Of a stretch of 64,000 nucleotides of DNA, positions 8,291 through 17,263 are shown in pieces. The notes below the pieces were generated by a model. That model saw only the letters and a program-made list of their open reading frames with translations. It did no database searches and was not told where the DNA came from. The position numbers were made by a program, and so were the translations under genes. This DNA comes from Geofilum rubicundum JCM 15548 (GTDB lineage Bacteria > Bacteroidota > Bacteroidia > Bacteroidales > Marinilabiliaceae), in NCBI RefSeq assembly GCF_000974365.1, contig NZ_BAZW01000004.1, positions 124,001-188,000 on the forward strand. Direction: 5' to 3'. The stretch's first letter is position 1; every line of letters begins with the position of its first letter.

Positions 8291-9754
8291 ATGGATCAAG
8301 GAAGCCCAAAAGGAATTAAATTTTCAAGTGGAGAAGAAATCCCTGTAGAATTACACAAAGTTCGCATTGTGCAAAAATTACATCTCAAACCCATTGACGA
8401 TCGATTAAATGCCATAAAGAAAGGCGGTTTCAACACTTTTTTGCTCAATACGGCCGATATCTTTTTGGATATGCTGACAGATAGTGGAACCAATGCCATG
8501 AGTGATAATCAATTGGCCTCCATGCATCAGGCCGATGATGCCTATGCAGGTTCACAAAGTTTTTATCGGATGGAAGCGGCCATTCAGGAAGTGTTCGGAA
8601 AAGAGCTGGTTTTACCGGTTCACCAGGGACGTGCGGCAGAGAATGTTATCTCAAAGACCTTTATCAAGGCTGGAGACGTCATTCCCATGAATTACCATTT
8701 TACAACAACCAAGGCGCACATGGAAATCAACGGTGGTGAAATAGCCGAAATATTTACCGATGAGGCGCTCAAAATAAAAAGCCATCATCCCTTCAAAGGA
8801 AATATTGATATTCAAAAGCTAAAAGACCTGATTGCCAAATACGGCAGGCAAAATGTGCCTTTTATCCGGATGGAAGCCTCTACCAACCTGATTGGTGGTC
8901 AACCATTCTCCATCGAAAATATGCGTGAGGTTCGGAAAGTAGCGGATGAACATGGAATAATGATGGTATTGGATGCGAGTCTGATTGGTGAAAATGCCTG
9001 GTTTATCAAGCAGCGAGAGGCAGAATTCGCCACTTCCAGTATTAAGGAGATCCTACGCACCATGTGCGGAATATGTGAAATTGTTTATTTTTCCAGCCGT
9101 AAGGTGAGTTCCACACGGGGTGGTGGTATCTGTACCAATGACCACGACTTGTACATGAAAATGCGCGATCTGGTTCCTTTGTATGAAGGATTTTTGACCT
9201 ATGGAGGTATGTCGGTACGTGAAATAGAAGCCATGGCAGTTGGCTTGATTGAAACAACCGATGAGACAGTTATCAGTCAGTCACCCGGATTTATTGACTA
9301 CACCGTCAAGGAATTAGACAAACTTGGCATCCCTGTTATTACGCCGGCCGGGGCTCTGGGGGCACATGTCGATGCCATGCAATTCTTACCGCATGTTCCT
9401 CAAAAGGAGTATCCTGCAGGTGCATTGGCCGCCGCACTTTTCATTGTCTCGGGATGCCGGGGAATGGAACGGGGAACCGTTTCAAGCGTTCGCCTCGAAA
9501 ATGGCGAGGACTTACTGGCCGATATGGAATTGCTTCGTTTAGCCTTCCCACGGCGGGTTTTCACTTTGTCGCAGACCAAATTTCTAATTGATCGTTTGCA
9601 CTGGCTGTATAAAAACAGAGAATTGGTTGGCGGATTGAAATTTGTAGATGAACCTAAGGTGTTGCGCTTCTTTATGGGACGTCTCGATGCTGTTTCTGAC
9701 TGGCCAGAGAAGTTGGTAGCAAAATTTAAAGCAGATTTTGGGGATAGTCTGTAA
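8291..9754 (+). CDS. Tyrosine phenol-lyase / tryptophanase family enzyme (residues favour tyrosine phenol-lyase)
   Basis: 487-residue PLP-dependent beta-eliminating lyase. The PLP lysine is in YFSSRKVSSTRGGG, with MEASTNLIGGQP and VLDASLIGENAW in the usual places. Tryptophanase yields indole plus pyruvate and ammonia from tryptophan; tyrosine phenol-lyase yields phenol from tyrosine. From family knowledge, the lyase has Thr in an FTTT motif and Arg in an MERG motif where tryptophanases have Asp (FDTT) and a hydrophobic residue (VEIG). Here the sequence reads HFTTTKAHME and GCRGMERGTVS, followed by FPRRVFT and GLKFV.EPK.LRFF, all lyase-like. Substrate remains unproven. Monocistronic, followed by a strong terminator. 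Confidence 0.88.
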   Translation: MDQGSPKGIKFSSGEEIPVELHKVRIVQKLHLKPIDDRLNAIKKGGFNTFLLNTADIFLDMLTDSGTNAMSDNQLASMHQADDAYAGSQSFYRMEAAIQEVFGKELVLPVHQGRAAENVISKTFIKAGDVIPMNYHFTTTKAHMEINGGEIAEIFTDEALKIKSHHPFKGNIDIQKLKDLIAKYGRQNVPFIRMEASTNLIGGQPFSIENMREVRKVADEHGIMMVLDASLIGENAWFIKQREAEFATSSIKEILRTMCGICEIVYFSSRKVSSTRGGGICTNDHDLYMKMRDLVPLYEGFLTYGGMSVREIEAMAVGLIETTDETVISQSPGFIDYTVKELDKLGIPVITPAGALGAHVDAMQFLPHVPQKEYPAGALAAALFIVSGCRGMERGTVSSVRLENGEDLLADMELLRLAFPRRVFTLSQTKFLIDRLHWLYKNRELVGGLKFVDEPKVLRFFMGRLDAVSDWPEKLVAKFKADFGDSL

Positions 9755-9782
9755 GTTCATTGAAAAACATTCCTCCTGTTAA

Positions 9783-9826
9783 AAAAACTCAAGGCTGTGA
9801 AACAAATTTCACAGCCTTGAGTTTTT
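9783..9826 (+). terminator. Strong rho-independent terminator
   Basis: A 20-bp perfect inverted repeat (stem 9783-9802 and 9807-9826, loop CAAA) with flanking A and T runs, 28 nt after the lyase stop. Likely bidirectional. Confidence 0.92.
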
Positions 9827-10085
9827 ATTCCAAATACAAATCCTAATAAATAATCATTTAGAACAAAACATGCAAAATTTTCATTCCCTAAAAACAAAAT
9901 GGAAACATGGCTGTTATTAGGATACCAAAGGGTTTAACGGTCCGTTTATTTAGATTTGTTTAAAATAATAAAATTGACTATTATTGCGCACCAAGTTTTT
10001 GAAAACAAGGTACATACCCTTTAAGCACACCGTATTGTAGTAAAATAGATTATTAACAGAATCATCAAAAATAAATTCATTCAAT
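9827..10085. other. AT-rich leader region before the 2-oxoacid dehydrogenase genes
   Basis: No gene seen. Apart from the terminator before it, this 259-nt stretch is AT-rich and should hold the promoter of the E2-E1 pair, but I found no TAnnTTTG box well placed for the ATG at 10086. Confidence 0.5.
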
Positions 10086-11453
10086 ATGTCAACATTTGAT
10101 ATCCTGATGCCCAAAATGGGTGAGAGCGTTGAAGAAGCCACTATCACCAAATGGTTTGTTAAAGCAGGTGATACCGTGGAAGAAGACCAGGTTTTACTGG
10201 AGATTGCAACTGACAAGGTTGATTCAGAAATTCCTTCACCCGTTGCAGGGGTAGTTAAGGAAATTAAATTTGAAACGGATGCGCTGGTCCCCGTTGGGGA
10301 AATCGTTGCCATCATTTCCCTTGAGGGTAGTGAAGGTGGAGAAGAAACAGAAAGCGCGGAAAAGACGGATGCCTCGGCTCAGCAAGAGGTGCCAAAAGCG
10401 GCAGAAGAAGATAAGGTGAAAATGGAAAAAGCTTCTACAGCTGAGGCGACGTCTCAAGAAGCTCCGGCTACCGGCGGAGATTTCAAAGACAGTGACCGTT
10501 TTTACTCTCCCCTGGTCAAAAGTATTGCCAAGGAGGAGAATATTTCCGTTTCAGAGCTTGAAAGCATTAAAGGTTCCGGGAAAGAAGGTCGTGTGACCAA
10601 AGACGATGTGCTGGCCTTCCTTAAAACCAGAGGTGATCAGCCGGCAGCGTCTTCTCAAAAGAGCGCCCCGGATGAAAAGTCGGTTCAAGCAGCCAAGCCT
10701 GCCGAAAGACCCGCCTTTAAAGCACCGGAAGTGAAAGCAGGACCCGGCGACGAAGTCGTTGAAATGGACCGTCTGCGCAAGCTCATCGCTGATAACATGG
10801 TTATGTCCAAGCAAGTTTCGCCACATGTCACCTCCATTGTTGAGGCCGATGTTACCAATCTGGTTTTATGGCGTAACAAGCAGAAGGATGCCTTCCTGAA
10901 AAAATACGGTGAAAAGCTGACCTTTATGCCCATATTTACTTATGCGGCAGCCAAGGCGTTGCGGGATTATCCGGGTGTCAATGCTTCTGTCAGCGGAACC
11001 AACCTTATTCTTCGCAAAAATGTGAACATTGGTATTGCCGTTGCTTTGCCTTCAGGGAATTTGATTGTGCCGGTGGTTAAGCAAGCCGACCAGAAAAACG
11101 TGGTTGGATTGGCCAGCGATATCAATCGCTTGGCTACCCAGGCGCGTGACAATAAATTATCGCCCGATGATATTCAAGGGGGAACTTTTACCATTACCAA
11201 TTTTGGTTCTTTCAAGAATGCCATAGGAACGCCTATTATTAATCAACCGCAAGTGGCCATTTTGGCGACAGGTACCATTGAGAAAAAACCGGCTGTTTTA
11301 GAAACACCTACCGGAGATGTCATCGCCATTCGTCATAAAATGTACCTTTCATTGTCTTACGATCACCGTGTTGTGGATGGTGCTTTGGGAGGATACTTCC
11401 TTCGAAAAGTGGCTGACTATTTGGAAGAGTGGGATATAGACAGTGATATTTAA
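10086..11453 (+). CDS. Dihydrolipoyl acyltransferase (E2) of a 2-oxoacid dehydrogenase complex
   Basis: 455-residue E2 core subunit. Domains in order: one lipoyl domain (residues 1-80) with the lipoylated lysine in IATDKVDSEI (about 43); an acidic/alanine-rich linker; a peripheral-subunit-binding domain (about 138-175; YSPLVKSIAKEENIS, GSGKEGRVTKDDV); a second linker; and the catalytic CoA-acyltransferase domain ending in SLSYDHRVVDGALGG with the catalytic HRxxDG. It passes acyl groups from E1 to CoA. The partner E1 follows after 51 nt, so they are probably co-transcribed. The substrate is most likely a branched-chain 2-oxoacid or pyruvate; the sequence alone does not settle which. No E3 gene is in the window. 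Confidence 0.93.
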   Translation: MSTFDILMPKMGESVEEATITKWFVKAGDTVEEDQVLLEIATDKVDSEIPSPVAGVVKEIKFETDALVPVGEIVAIISLEGSEGGEETESAEKTDASAQQEVPKAAEEDKVKMEKASTAEATSQEAPATGGDFKDSDRFYSPLVKSIAKEENISVSELESIKGSGKEGRVTKDDVLAFLKTRGDQPAASSQKSAPDEKSVQAAKPAERPAFKAPEVKAGPGDEVVEMDRLRKLIADNMVMSKQVSPHVTSIVEADVTNLVLWRNKQKDAFLKKYGEKLTFMPIFTYAAAKALRDYPGVNASVSGTNLILRKNVNIGIAVALPSGNLIVPVVKQADQKNVVGLASDINRLATQARDNKLSPDDIQGGTFTITNFGSFKNAIGTPIINQPQVAILATGTIEKKPAVLETPTGDVIAIRHKMYLSLSYDHRVVDGALGGYFLRKVADYLEEWDIDSDI

Positions 11454-11504
11454 GCCCATTTAGTATTTATCACCGAAAAGAAGCTAATAAAATATTAATC
11501 GTAT

Positions 11505-13554
11505 ATGAAAAGTAACGTTCCAGTCAATCATTCAATAAAGAAGACCGACAAAGAGACCCTTTTAAAGTGGTACCATTTATTGTTCCTGGGCCGTACGCTC
11601 GACGAGCGTGCACCGAATTACCTGAAGCAAGCCATTGGCTGGTCATACCACGCCCCGGCTGCAGGTCATGACGGTATTCAGCTGGCCATCGGACAAGTGT
11701 TTCGAAAAAACAAAGATCACTTGTTTCCCTATTACCGCGATTTGCAAACCTGTGTGGCTGCAGGAATGACCGCTGAAGAGATCATCTATAACGGTATCTC
11801 CAGAGATGCCGATGTAGCTGGTGGGGGGCGTCATATGTCTAACCATTTTGCCAAACCATCATGGAATATCCACAACGTAAGTAGTTGTACGGGCAACCAT
11901 ACGCTGCATGCAAGCGGACTGGGCCGCGCCCTGAAGACCTATAAGGAGACAGATGCCGTTGTCATTAGCAGTCAGGGGGAAAGCTCCGTTTCTGAGGGCT
12001 ATGTGTATGAGGCCATCAATGGGGCTTCCAACGAGGAGTTGCCGGTTGTTTTTGTTTTTCAGGACAATGGTTACGGTATTTCTGTGCCCAAAGAGGACCA
12101 GACCGCCAACCGTAAGGTGGCAAAGAACTTTGAAGGTTTCAAAAACCTGAGAATCCTTTATTGCAACGGTAAGGATGTATTTGATTCCATGAATACCATG
12201 GAAGAGGCCGTAGAATGGTCAATGAAAGAACAAAAACCTGTTTTGGTACATGCCAATTGTGTGCGTATTGGTTCCCACAGTAACAGTGATCGTCATGAAC
12301 TCTACCGGGATAAAAATGAGTTGAGTTATGTAAAGGAATACGATCCGCTGGATAAGTACCGTCGCTTGTTGCTGCGTTACAACAGAGCCACCGAGGAAGA
12401 ATTGAAAGAGATTGAAGAAAAAGTGGCAGCTGAAGTTAAAGCAGCCCATAAAAAAGGATTGGCTGCTCCACAACCCACCCCTGAATCCATTCATGATTTT
12501 GTAACACCTGAGCCATACCCTGCATCCAAATATCCGGAAGGACTTCACAACTTCGATGGGCCAAAGGTGAAACTCATCGAGGCACTCAACGAAACAATGA
12601 AGGCTGAATTCCGAAAGAACCCGGATACCTATATCTGGGGGCAGGATATTGCCAATAAGGATAAAGGAGGTATTTTCAATGTCTCCAAAGGTATGCAGCA
12701 AGAGTTTGGCAAAACACGTGTGTTTAATGCGCCCATTGCTGAAGATTTCATAATGGGAACGGCCAATGGTATGTCGCGTTATAAAAAGGACATGCGCATT
12801 GTGGTGGAAGGAGCTGAGTTTGCCGACTATTTTTGGCCGGCGATGGAGCAGTTTGTTGAAACAACACATGAGTATTGGCGGACCAAGGGACAATTCTCTC
12901 CGAACATTACGGTTCGTTTGGCTTCTGGTGGATACATTGGGGGTGGCTTGTATCACTCACAAAATATTGAGGCGGCATTGACCACCTTTCCCGGGGTTCG
13001 TGTGGTTTATCCTTCCTTTGCCGATGATGCCGCTGGTTTAATGCGTACTTCTATTCGCTCAGAGGGCTTAACCGTCTTCATGGAACCCAAAGCACTCTAT
13101 AATTCACCCAAAGCAGCGACTTCTGTTCCGGATGATTTTGAAGTACCCTTTGGAAAAGCCCGGATCCGTCGTGAAGGGAAAGATTTGACCATAATCACCT
13201 ATGGTAATACCACCCATCACTGTCTGGAGGCTGCCGAAAAATTATCCAAGGAAGGCATTGCTGAGGTTGAAGTCGTGGATTTGAGGAGCTTATTACCCTT
13301 GGATGAGGAAACCATTCTGGCTTCCATCAAAAAAACATCCAGGGCGATGATTGTGCACGAAGATAAAGTGTTCGCCGGATTTGGAGGTGAGGTCGCTGCC
13401 ATGATTTCTAATTTGGGATTTGAGTATTTGGATGCCCCCATTAAAAGTAGGTTCAACCTTTACACCAGTTGGGTTTAACCGCATTCTGGAGGCAGCTATT
13501 CTCCCTAATACTGATAAGGTAATACAAGCAGCCAGGGAGCTCTTGGAATACTAA
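11505..13554 (+). CDS. Fused E1 alpha/beta subunit of 2-oxoacid dehydrogenase (C-terminal frame break)
   Basis: Thiamine-diphosphate-dependent decarboxylase with alpha and beta subunits in one chain. The alpha part (residues 1 to ~335) has GRHMSNHF and the ThDP-binding ISSQGESSVSEGYVYEAIN; the beta part starts near GPKVKLIEALNETM and contains IWGQDIANKDKGGIF, APIAEDFIMGTANG and FVETTHEYWRTKGQF. The open frame stops at 13478 after the non-family tail FNLYTSWV. In the next frame the expected ending VGSTFTPVGFNRILEAAI...ARELLEY runs to TAA 13552-13554. The break is at AAAAGTAGG (13443-13451); restoring a lost AG dinucleotide gives the usual KRVGS. The repaired protein is about 683 residues. It works with the E2 encoded just upstream. 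Confidence 0.92.
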
Positions 13555-13596
13555 TCAAAGCCATTTAAACTAAGTTGAACAAACCATCAAGATAAT

Positions 13597-14108
13597 ATGA
13601 AGAAGGTAGGTATTTTTTATAGTTTCCGATCGGTCAAGACCCATCAGCAGGTCAAGCACATGATTAAGCATTTGGGCGCCGATAATTGCGAGGAAGTAGA
13701 TGCTGATGTGGCTACCCTGAAGGATTTTAAAAAGTTTGATAATTACATTTTTGCAGTACCAACCTGGTTCGATGGTGAGTTACCCAACTACTGGATGAGT
13801 ACTTGCCAACCATTGAGGATGAATCATTCAAAGGTAAGAAGTTTGCGATCTTTGGCGGAGGTGACCAGAAAAACTATCCGGAGAACTTTGTGGATGGTGT
13901 GGGCATTATGGCTGAGTTCGTTGAAGAACGAGGAGGAAAAGTAGTTGGATTAACGTCCACAAAAGGGTATTCGTATGAAGGATCCCGGGCCGAGCGAGGC
14001 GATCAGTTTGTTGGTCTGGCACTGGATATTGAAAATCAGGCAGCACTAACCAATGAACGTATCAAGAACTGGATGGAGGTCGTTGTTAAAGAATTTGGAA
14101 AGAAATAG
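13597..14108 (+). CDS. Flavodoxin (frame break near 13793)
   Basis: FMN-binding electron carrier, 170 residues once repaired, the usual size for long-chain flavodoxins. The N-terminal part has GIFYSFRSVKTHQQVKHMI (the phosphate-binding loop position), and FAVPTWFDGELPNYW, whose Trp usually stacks on the flavin. The C-terminal part, in another frame, gives IEDESFKGKKFAIFGGGDQKNYPENF and SYEGSRAERGDQFVGLALD, a classic flavodoxin end. The two join as NYWDEYLPTIEDE if TGGATG at 13792 regains one G. It follows the 2-oxoacid dehydrogenase genes by 42 nt and could carry electrons for ferredoxin-type reactions. That functional link is inference. Confidence 0.9.
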
Positions 14109-14136
14109 AATCATACGCTTTTTATAAGCCATAAAT

Positions 14137-14178
14137 ACAAAAAAGGGGGGTATCGTTTTCGATATCCCCCTTTTTTGT
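14137..14178 (+). terminator. Rho-independent terminator after flavodoxin
   Basis: A 19-bp stem (ACAAAAAAGGGGGGTATCG at 14137-14155, CGATATCCCCCTTTTTTGT at 14160-14178, one G-T pair) with a 4-nt loop and T6 run. Confidence 0.92.
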
Positions 14179-14869
14179 ACCCTTCACTCATTTTTGACAC
14201 CCTCTAAAATCCATCCATTTCAAGCCGCTCAGAGGCCCTTAGTTATGATAAATAAGAAGAGAGCGTTGGCCGGAACGAATAATCCGCCAAAAATAAAATC
14301 CGTCATGTCTTTAGAACAAACATCTTCAGCCATAAAAATCCTTCTGAAAGAAGGTTAAAAATAAGATGTTCATAAAAGGGTAGGAGTAGGTAGGGAAACA
14401 CCCGCTTAGGATACAGATGTAAACGCTCTGATTTCTTATTTTTTAATATGCATAATAGAATAATTCTTTTCATATAATTCACAAAATCAATTACTTAAAA
14501 TGTTTATCTTGCTTAAAAATTAAATCTTTGCGAATCCGTCCATGTATAATTATACATACAAGGCCCTAAAGTGCGACAATATCGACGTTTTTATGTTTAT
14601 AACCAGTGTTTTACGAAGTTTTAATGAAGTATTACTTTATAAATATTTCCTGATTGATTAAATGCTCAGTGTATTAAATAGTTAAAGACCTTATTCCGCC
14701 AGTAATGCTTATGCTTCCAGACAAATCTGAGATGAAGTAGTCTGTTTTTTTTTACTAAGAATATCTATTAATCCCCATATGATCAATGATATAACTAGAA
14801 TCACATAAAGTAAAATATGAGTATATTGATCGGTCGCTATGTAGGAATGCCAAAATTGTCGGATGCCGG
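14179..14869. other. Long gene-poor stretch
   Basis: About 690 nt with no convincing gene. A TTG-initiated minus-strand frame at 14709-14942 would encode 77 residues with one strong membrane segment (HILLYVILVISLIIWGLID) and a KKK end. It has no ATG start and overlaps the palindromes in front of the XRE gene, so I do not call it a CDS. A weak 6-bp hairpin (CCTTCT/AGAAGG) is at 14340-14354. No known RNA family was recognised. Confidence 0.5.
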
Positions 14870-14943
14870 TTACATTTGTATCAATCAAAGCATAGACAGA
14901 AGGTTTGTAAAATGTAAACAATAGATTTATATTTGTAAACAAA
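14870..14943. promoter_or_regulatory. Cluster of TTACA/TGTAA-type palindromes upstream of the XRE regulator
   Basis: Three related sites end 17 nt before the regulator ATG: TTACATTTGTA (14870-14880), TTTGTAAAATGTAAACAA (14904-14921) and the perfect 12-bp palindrome TTTGTAAACAAA (14932-14943). This is the arrangement expected for an autoregulated repressor. The same TTACATTTGTAA core recurs upstream of pyrK. Confidence 0.45.
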
Positions 14944-14960
14944 TCATCAACACATCCATT

Positions 14961-15407
14961 ATGAAAGAGCGCTTACAACAATTACTCAATAAAGAACAGT
15001 TGACACCCGTCAGATTTGCAGAACTTGTCGGTGTTCAGCGTTCAAGTGTGAGCCATATTTTATCGGGACGTAACAATCCCAGCCTGGATTTTATTCAAAA
15101 AATCCTGTTGAAATTCCCGCAGGTCAGCAGTGATTGGCTTATTAATGGTATTGGGGACATTTATAGAGACCATTCCGCAATCAGGCAAGGAAAAATGGCC
15201 GGGCTTTTTGAACCATCCAATGAAGAAGTTCTACCGCCAATTCCAGCTATTCCTGAAACCGATTCCCATGAAACGACTACCGACCCATTGAAAGAAACAA
15301 CCAATGGGCAGTCAGCGCCTGAGGTAAGTCGACCTTCCGAAGTTGAGCGAATCGTTGTTTTTTATAGAAACAGGACTTTTCAGGAGTATAAACCGGGTGA
15401 ATATTAG
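14961..15407 (+). CDS. XRE-family helix-turn-helix transcriptional regulator
   Basis: 148-residue regulator. Residues 1-65 form a Cro/CI-type HTH: LNKEQLTPVRFAELVGVQRSSVSHILSGRNNPSLDFIQKIL, where VGVQRSSVSHILSGRNNPS is the recognition-helix region, followed by FPQVSSDWLINGIGDI. The rest is a Pro/Glu/Thr-rich linker and a short C-terminus (IVVFYRNRTFQEYKPGEY) without a peptidase or sensor domain that I recognise. Such genes are common as stand-alone housekeeping-type regulators in Bacteroidota. Palindromes upstream suggest autoregulation, and one of the same sites lies between this gene and pyrK, so regulation of pyrKD is possible but unproven. Confidence 0.85.
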   Translation: MKERLQQLLNKEQLTPVRFAELVGVQRSSVSHILSGRNNPSLDFIQKILLKFPQVSSDWLINGIGDIYRDHSAIRQGKMAGLFEPSNEEVLPPIPAIPETDSHETTTDPLKETTNGQSAPEVSRPSEVERIVVFYRNRTFQEYKPGEY

Positions 15408-15491
15408 CCCGATTTTGAGATAATTACATGTTCGATTGATTCACAACCTTGTTTCTAAGCCATGGATGAATATACTCAGCTAAAAAAATAT

Positions 15492-15528
15492 TAACTTTGC
15501 CGTATAAATAGCTGGTTTACATTTGTAA
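15492..15528 (+). promoter_or_regulatory. pyrK promoter -7 box with overlapping palindromic operator candidate
   Basis: TAACTTTG at 15492-15499 fits TAnnTTTG. Eighteen nt downstream is TTACATTTGTAA (15517-15528), an inverted TTACA-N2-TGTAA repeat lying close to the expected transcription start, where a bound repressor would block initiation. No clear -33 TTTG. Confidence 0.45.
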
Positions 15529-15548
15529 CACATCATATTTTCTATCGA

Positions 15549-16319
15549 ATGAAGTATATTCATGATTTCACCATTGTAAGCAATGAAAGACAGACCACGG
15601 ACTTCGTGGTACTGACACTTCAGGCCGGTGAAGCGCCTTTACCAGAAATACATCCCGGACAGTTTGCCGAAGTCCGGATAGATGGTGCACCAGGCGTTTA
15701 TTTGCGACGTCCCTTATCCATTCATGATGTTGATTATGACAAACAACAGATAAAACTACTGGTTCAGGAGGTTGGAAAGGGCACCAAAATCCTCACGCAG
15801 CAGGCTGTTGGATCCATGGTTAACATGGTCTATCCACTTGGAAAGGGCTATGATTTGCCCGATAGTAAGCGAGTTTTATTGGTTGGCGGTGGATGTGGCG
15901 TAGCTCCGCTATTATTTCTGGGACGTCATCTGAAAAAAAACGGGATAAGCCCTCGATTCCTTATTGGTACAAGAACATCTGCCAACCTTGTTCGCTTAGA
16001 GGCTTACAATGAATTGGGAGAAGTTATGGTGACCACGGAGGATGGCAGTGCCGGCACCAAGGGCTATGTTATCAACCATCCGGTTATGCGGACAGAGGAA
16101 CCTGATTTTGATTGGATTTACACCTGTGGTCCGGAGCCCATGATGAAGATTTTGGCCAAATATGCCGACCATCATGACCTGACATGCCAGGTTTCTCTTG
16201 AAAACCATATGGCATGTGGCATAGGTGCTTGCCTGTGTTGTATCGCACCAACCAAGGATGGTAACAAATGTACCTGTACCGACGGGCCAGTGTTTGACTC
16301 AAAATATTTGCAATGGTAG
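15549..16319 (+). CDS. pyrK: Dihydroorotate dehydrogenase B, electron transfer subunit
   Basis: 256-residue FAD and 2Fe-2S protein that passes electrons from the PyrD flavin to NAD+. The FAD-binding motif is LRRPLSIHD (about residues 56-64), the nucleotide-binding loop is [19 protein letters not shown] (near 117-130), and the iron-sulfur ligands are four cysteines in [11 protein letters not shown] and KCTCTDGP near the C-terminus. The stop codon overlaps the start of pyrD by 7 nt, which points to translational coupling and a PyrK2D2 complex. It acts in the fourth step of UMP synthesis. The other pyrimidine genes in this window, pyrB and pyrI, are 20 kb away. Confidence 0.95.
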   Translation: MKYIHDFTIVSNERQTTDFVVLTLQAGEAPLPEIHPGQFAEVRIDGAPGVYLRRPLSIHDVDYDKQQIKLLVQEVGKGTKILTQQAVGSMVNMVYPLGKGYDLPDSKRVLLVGGGCGVAPLLFLGRHLKKNGISPRFLIGTRTSANLVRLEAYNELGEVMVTTEDGSAGTKGYVINHPVMRTEEPDFDWIYTCGPEPMMKILAKYADHHDLTCQVSLENHMACGIGACLCCIAPTKDGNKCTCTDGPVFDSKYLQW

Positions 16320-17227
16320 ATTTATCCGTAAAACTTGGCTCATTGGAGCTTAAGAATCCAGTAATGACCGCATCCGGCACCTTCGGATATGGAGAAGAAT
16401 ATGAGGACTTTATAGACATTCATTCACTCGGAGGCATTGTGGTTAAAGGGACAACTTTGCACCCCAGGCAGGGCAATGATTACCCACGAATGGCTGAAAC
16501 CCCCATGGGAATGCTGAATGCAGTCGGGCTGCAAAATGTGGGAGTCGATCAGTTTATACAGAGTATCTATCCCCGAATCAAACATTATAAAACCAATATT
16601 CTGGTAAACGTGTCCGGTTCGACGGTAGAAGAATATGTTGAAACTGCGGAAAAAATCAACGAACTGGAATCCATACCTGGTATTGAACTCAACATTTCCT
16701 GTCCCAATGTTAAAGAAGGAGGTATGGCCTTTGGCACCAGTTGCCCCTCTGCCATAGCCGTAACTTCAGCGGTGCGTGATGTTTACAAAAAGCACTTAAT
16801 GGTCAAGCTATCGCCAAATGTAACCAGCATAGCAGAGATTGCCAAAGGGGTTGAAGGCGCAGGCGCCGATTCTGTTTCATTGATCAATACCCTATTGGGC
16901 ATGGCCATTGATGCCCACAGCCGTCGTCCTGTTTTATCAACCATTACCGGCGGACTATCGGGAGCAGCGGTTAAACCGATTGCCCTGCGGATGGTTTGGC
17001 AGGTGGCCAATGCTGTAAAAATTCCAATTGTTGGGATGGGTGGCATAAGCTCAGCCGAGGATGCCATCGAATTTATGCTGGCAGGTGCCACCGCTGTTGA
17101 AATAGGTACAGCCAATTTCATCGATCCACGAATAACCATACAAATAATTGATGGCATCAGAAGCTATTTAGAATCTCATCAAATGAATTCAGTCCAGAAT
17201 CTTATTGGTGGATTGATAACGGAATAA
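16313..17227 (+). CDS. pyrD: Dihydroorotate dehydrogenase, catalytic subunit (class 1B)
   Basis: 304-residue FMN enzyme that oxidises dihydroorotate to orotate. Seen motifs: [18 protein letters not shown] at the N-terminus, [13 protein letters not shown] with the FMN-contacting lysine, [11 protein letters not shown], the [13 protein letters not shown] stretch with the conserved cysteine of class 1B enzymes, [10 protein letters not shown], and the phosphate-binding loop end [23 protein letters not shown]. Length is normal. It overlaps pyrK by 7 nt, which identifies the NAD-linked 1B type rather than the quinone-linked class 2 enzyme, and fits an anaerobic or facultative lifestyle. Confidence 0.96.
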   Translation: MVDLSVKLGSLELKNPVMTASGTFGYGEEYEDFIDIHSLGGIVVKGTTLHPRQGNDYPRMAETPMGMLNAVGLQNVGVDQFIQSIYPRIKHYKTNILVNVSGSTVEEYVETAEKINELESIPGIELNISCPNVKEGGMAFGTSCPSAIAVTSAVRDVYKKHLMVKLSPNVTSIAEIAKGVEGAGADSVSLINTLLGMAIDAHSRRPVLSTITGGLSGAAVKPIALRMVWQVANAVKIPIVGMGGISSAEDAIEFMLAGATAVEIGTANFIDPRITIQIIDGIRSYLESHQMNSVQNLIGGLITE

Positions 17228-17263
17228 AAAACAGAGCATTAACGCATGGAATAAGCCTGTTAT

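Noticed and set aside
12219-12956. Minus-strand 245-codon frame inside the E1 gene
   Set aside because: Antisense to conserved E1 sequence; composition and lack of motifs mark it as a shadow.
14179-14700. Possible riboswitch or structured RNA upstream of the XRE gene
   Set aside because: Only a weak 6-bp hairpin is visible and no conserved riboswitch core could be recognised.
14709-14942. Minus-strand 77-codon frame with one membrane helix
   Set aside because: Starts only at TTG inside the palindromes of the XRE promoter, has no family match I know, and AT-rich sequence easily makes hydrophobic frames.
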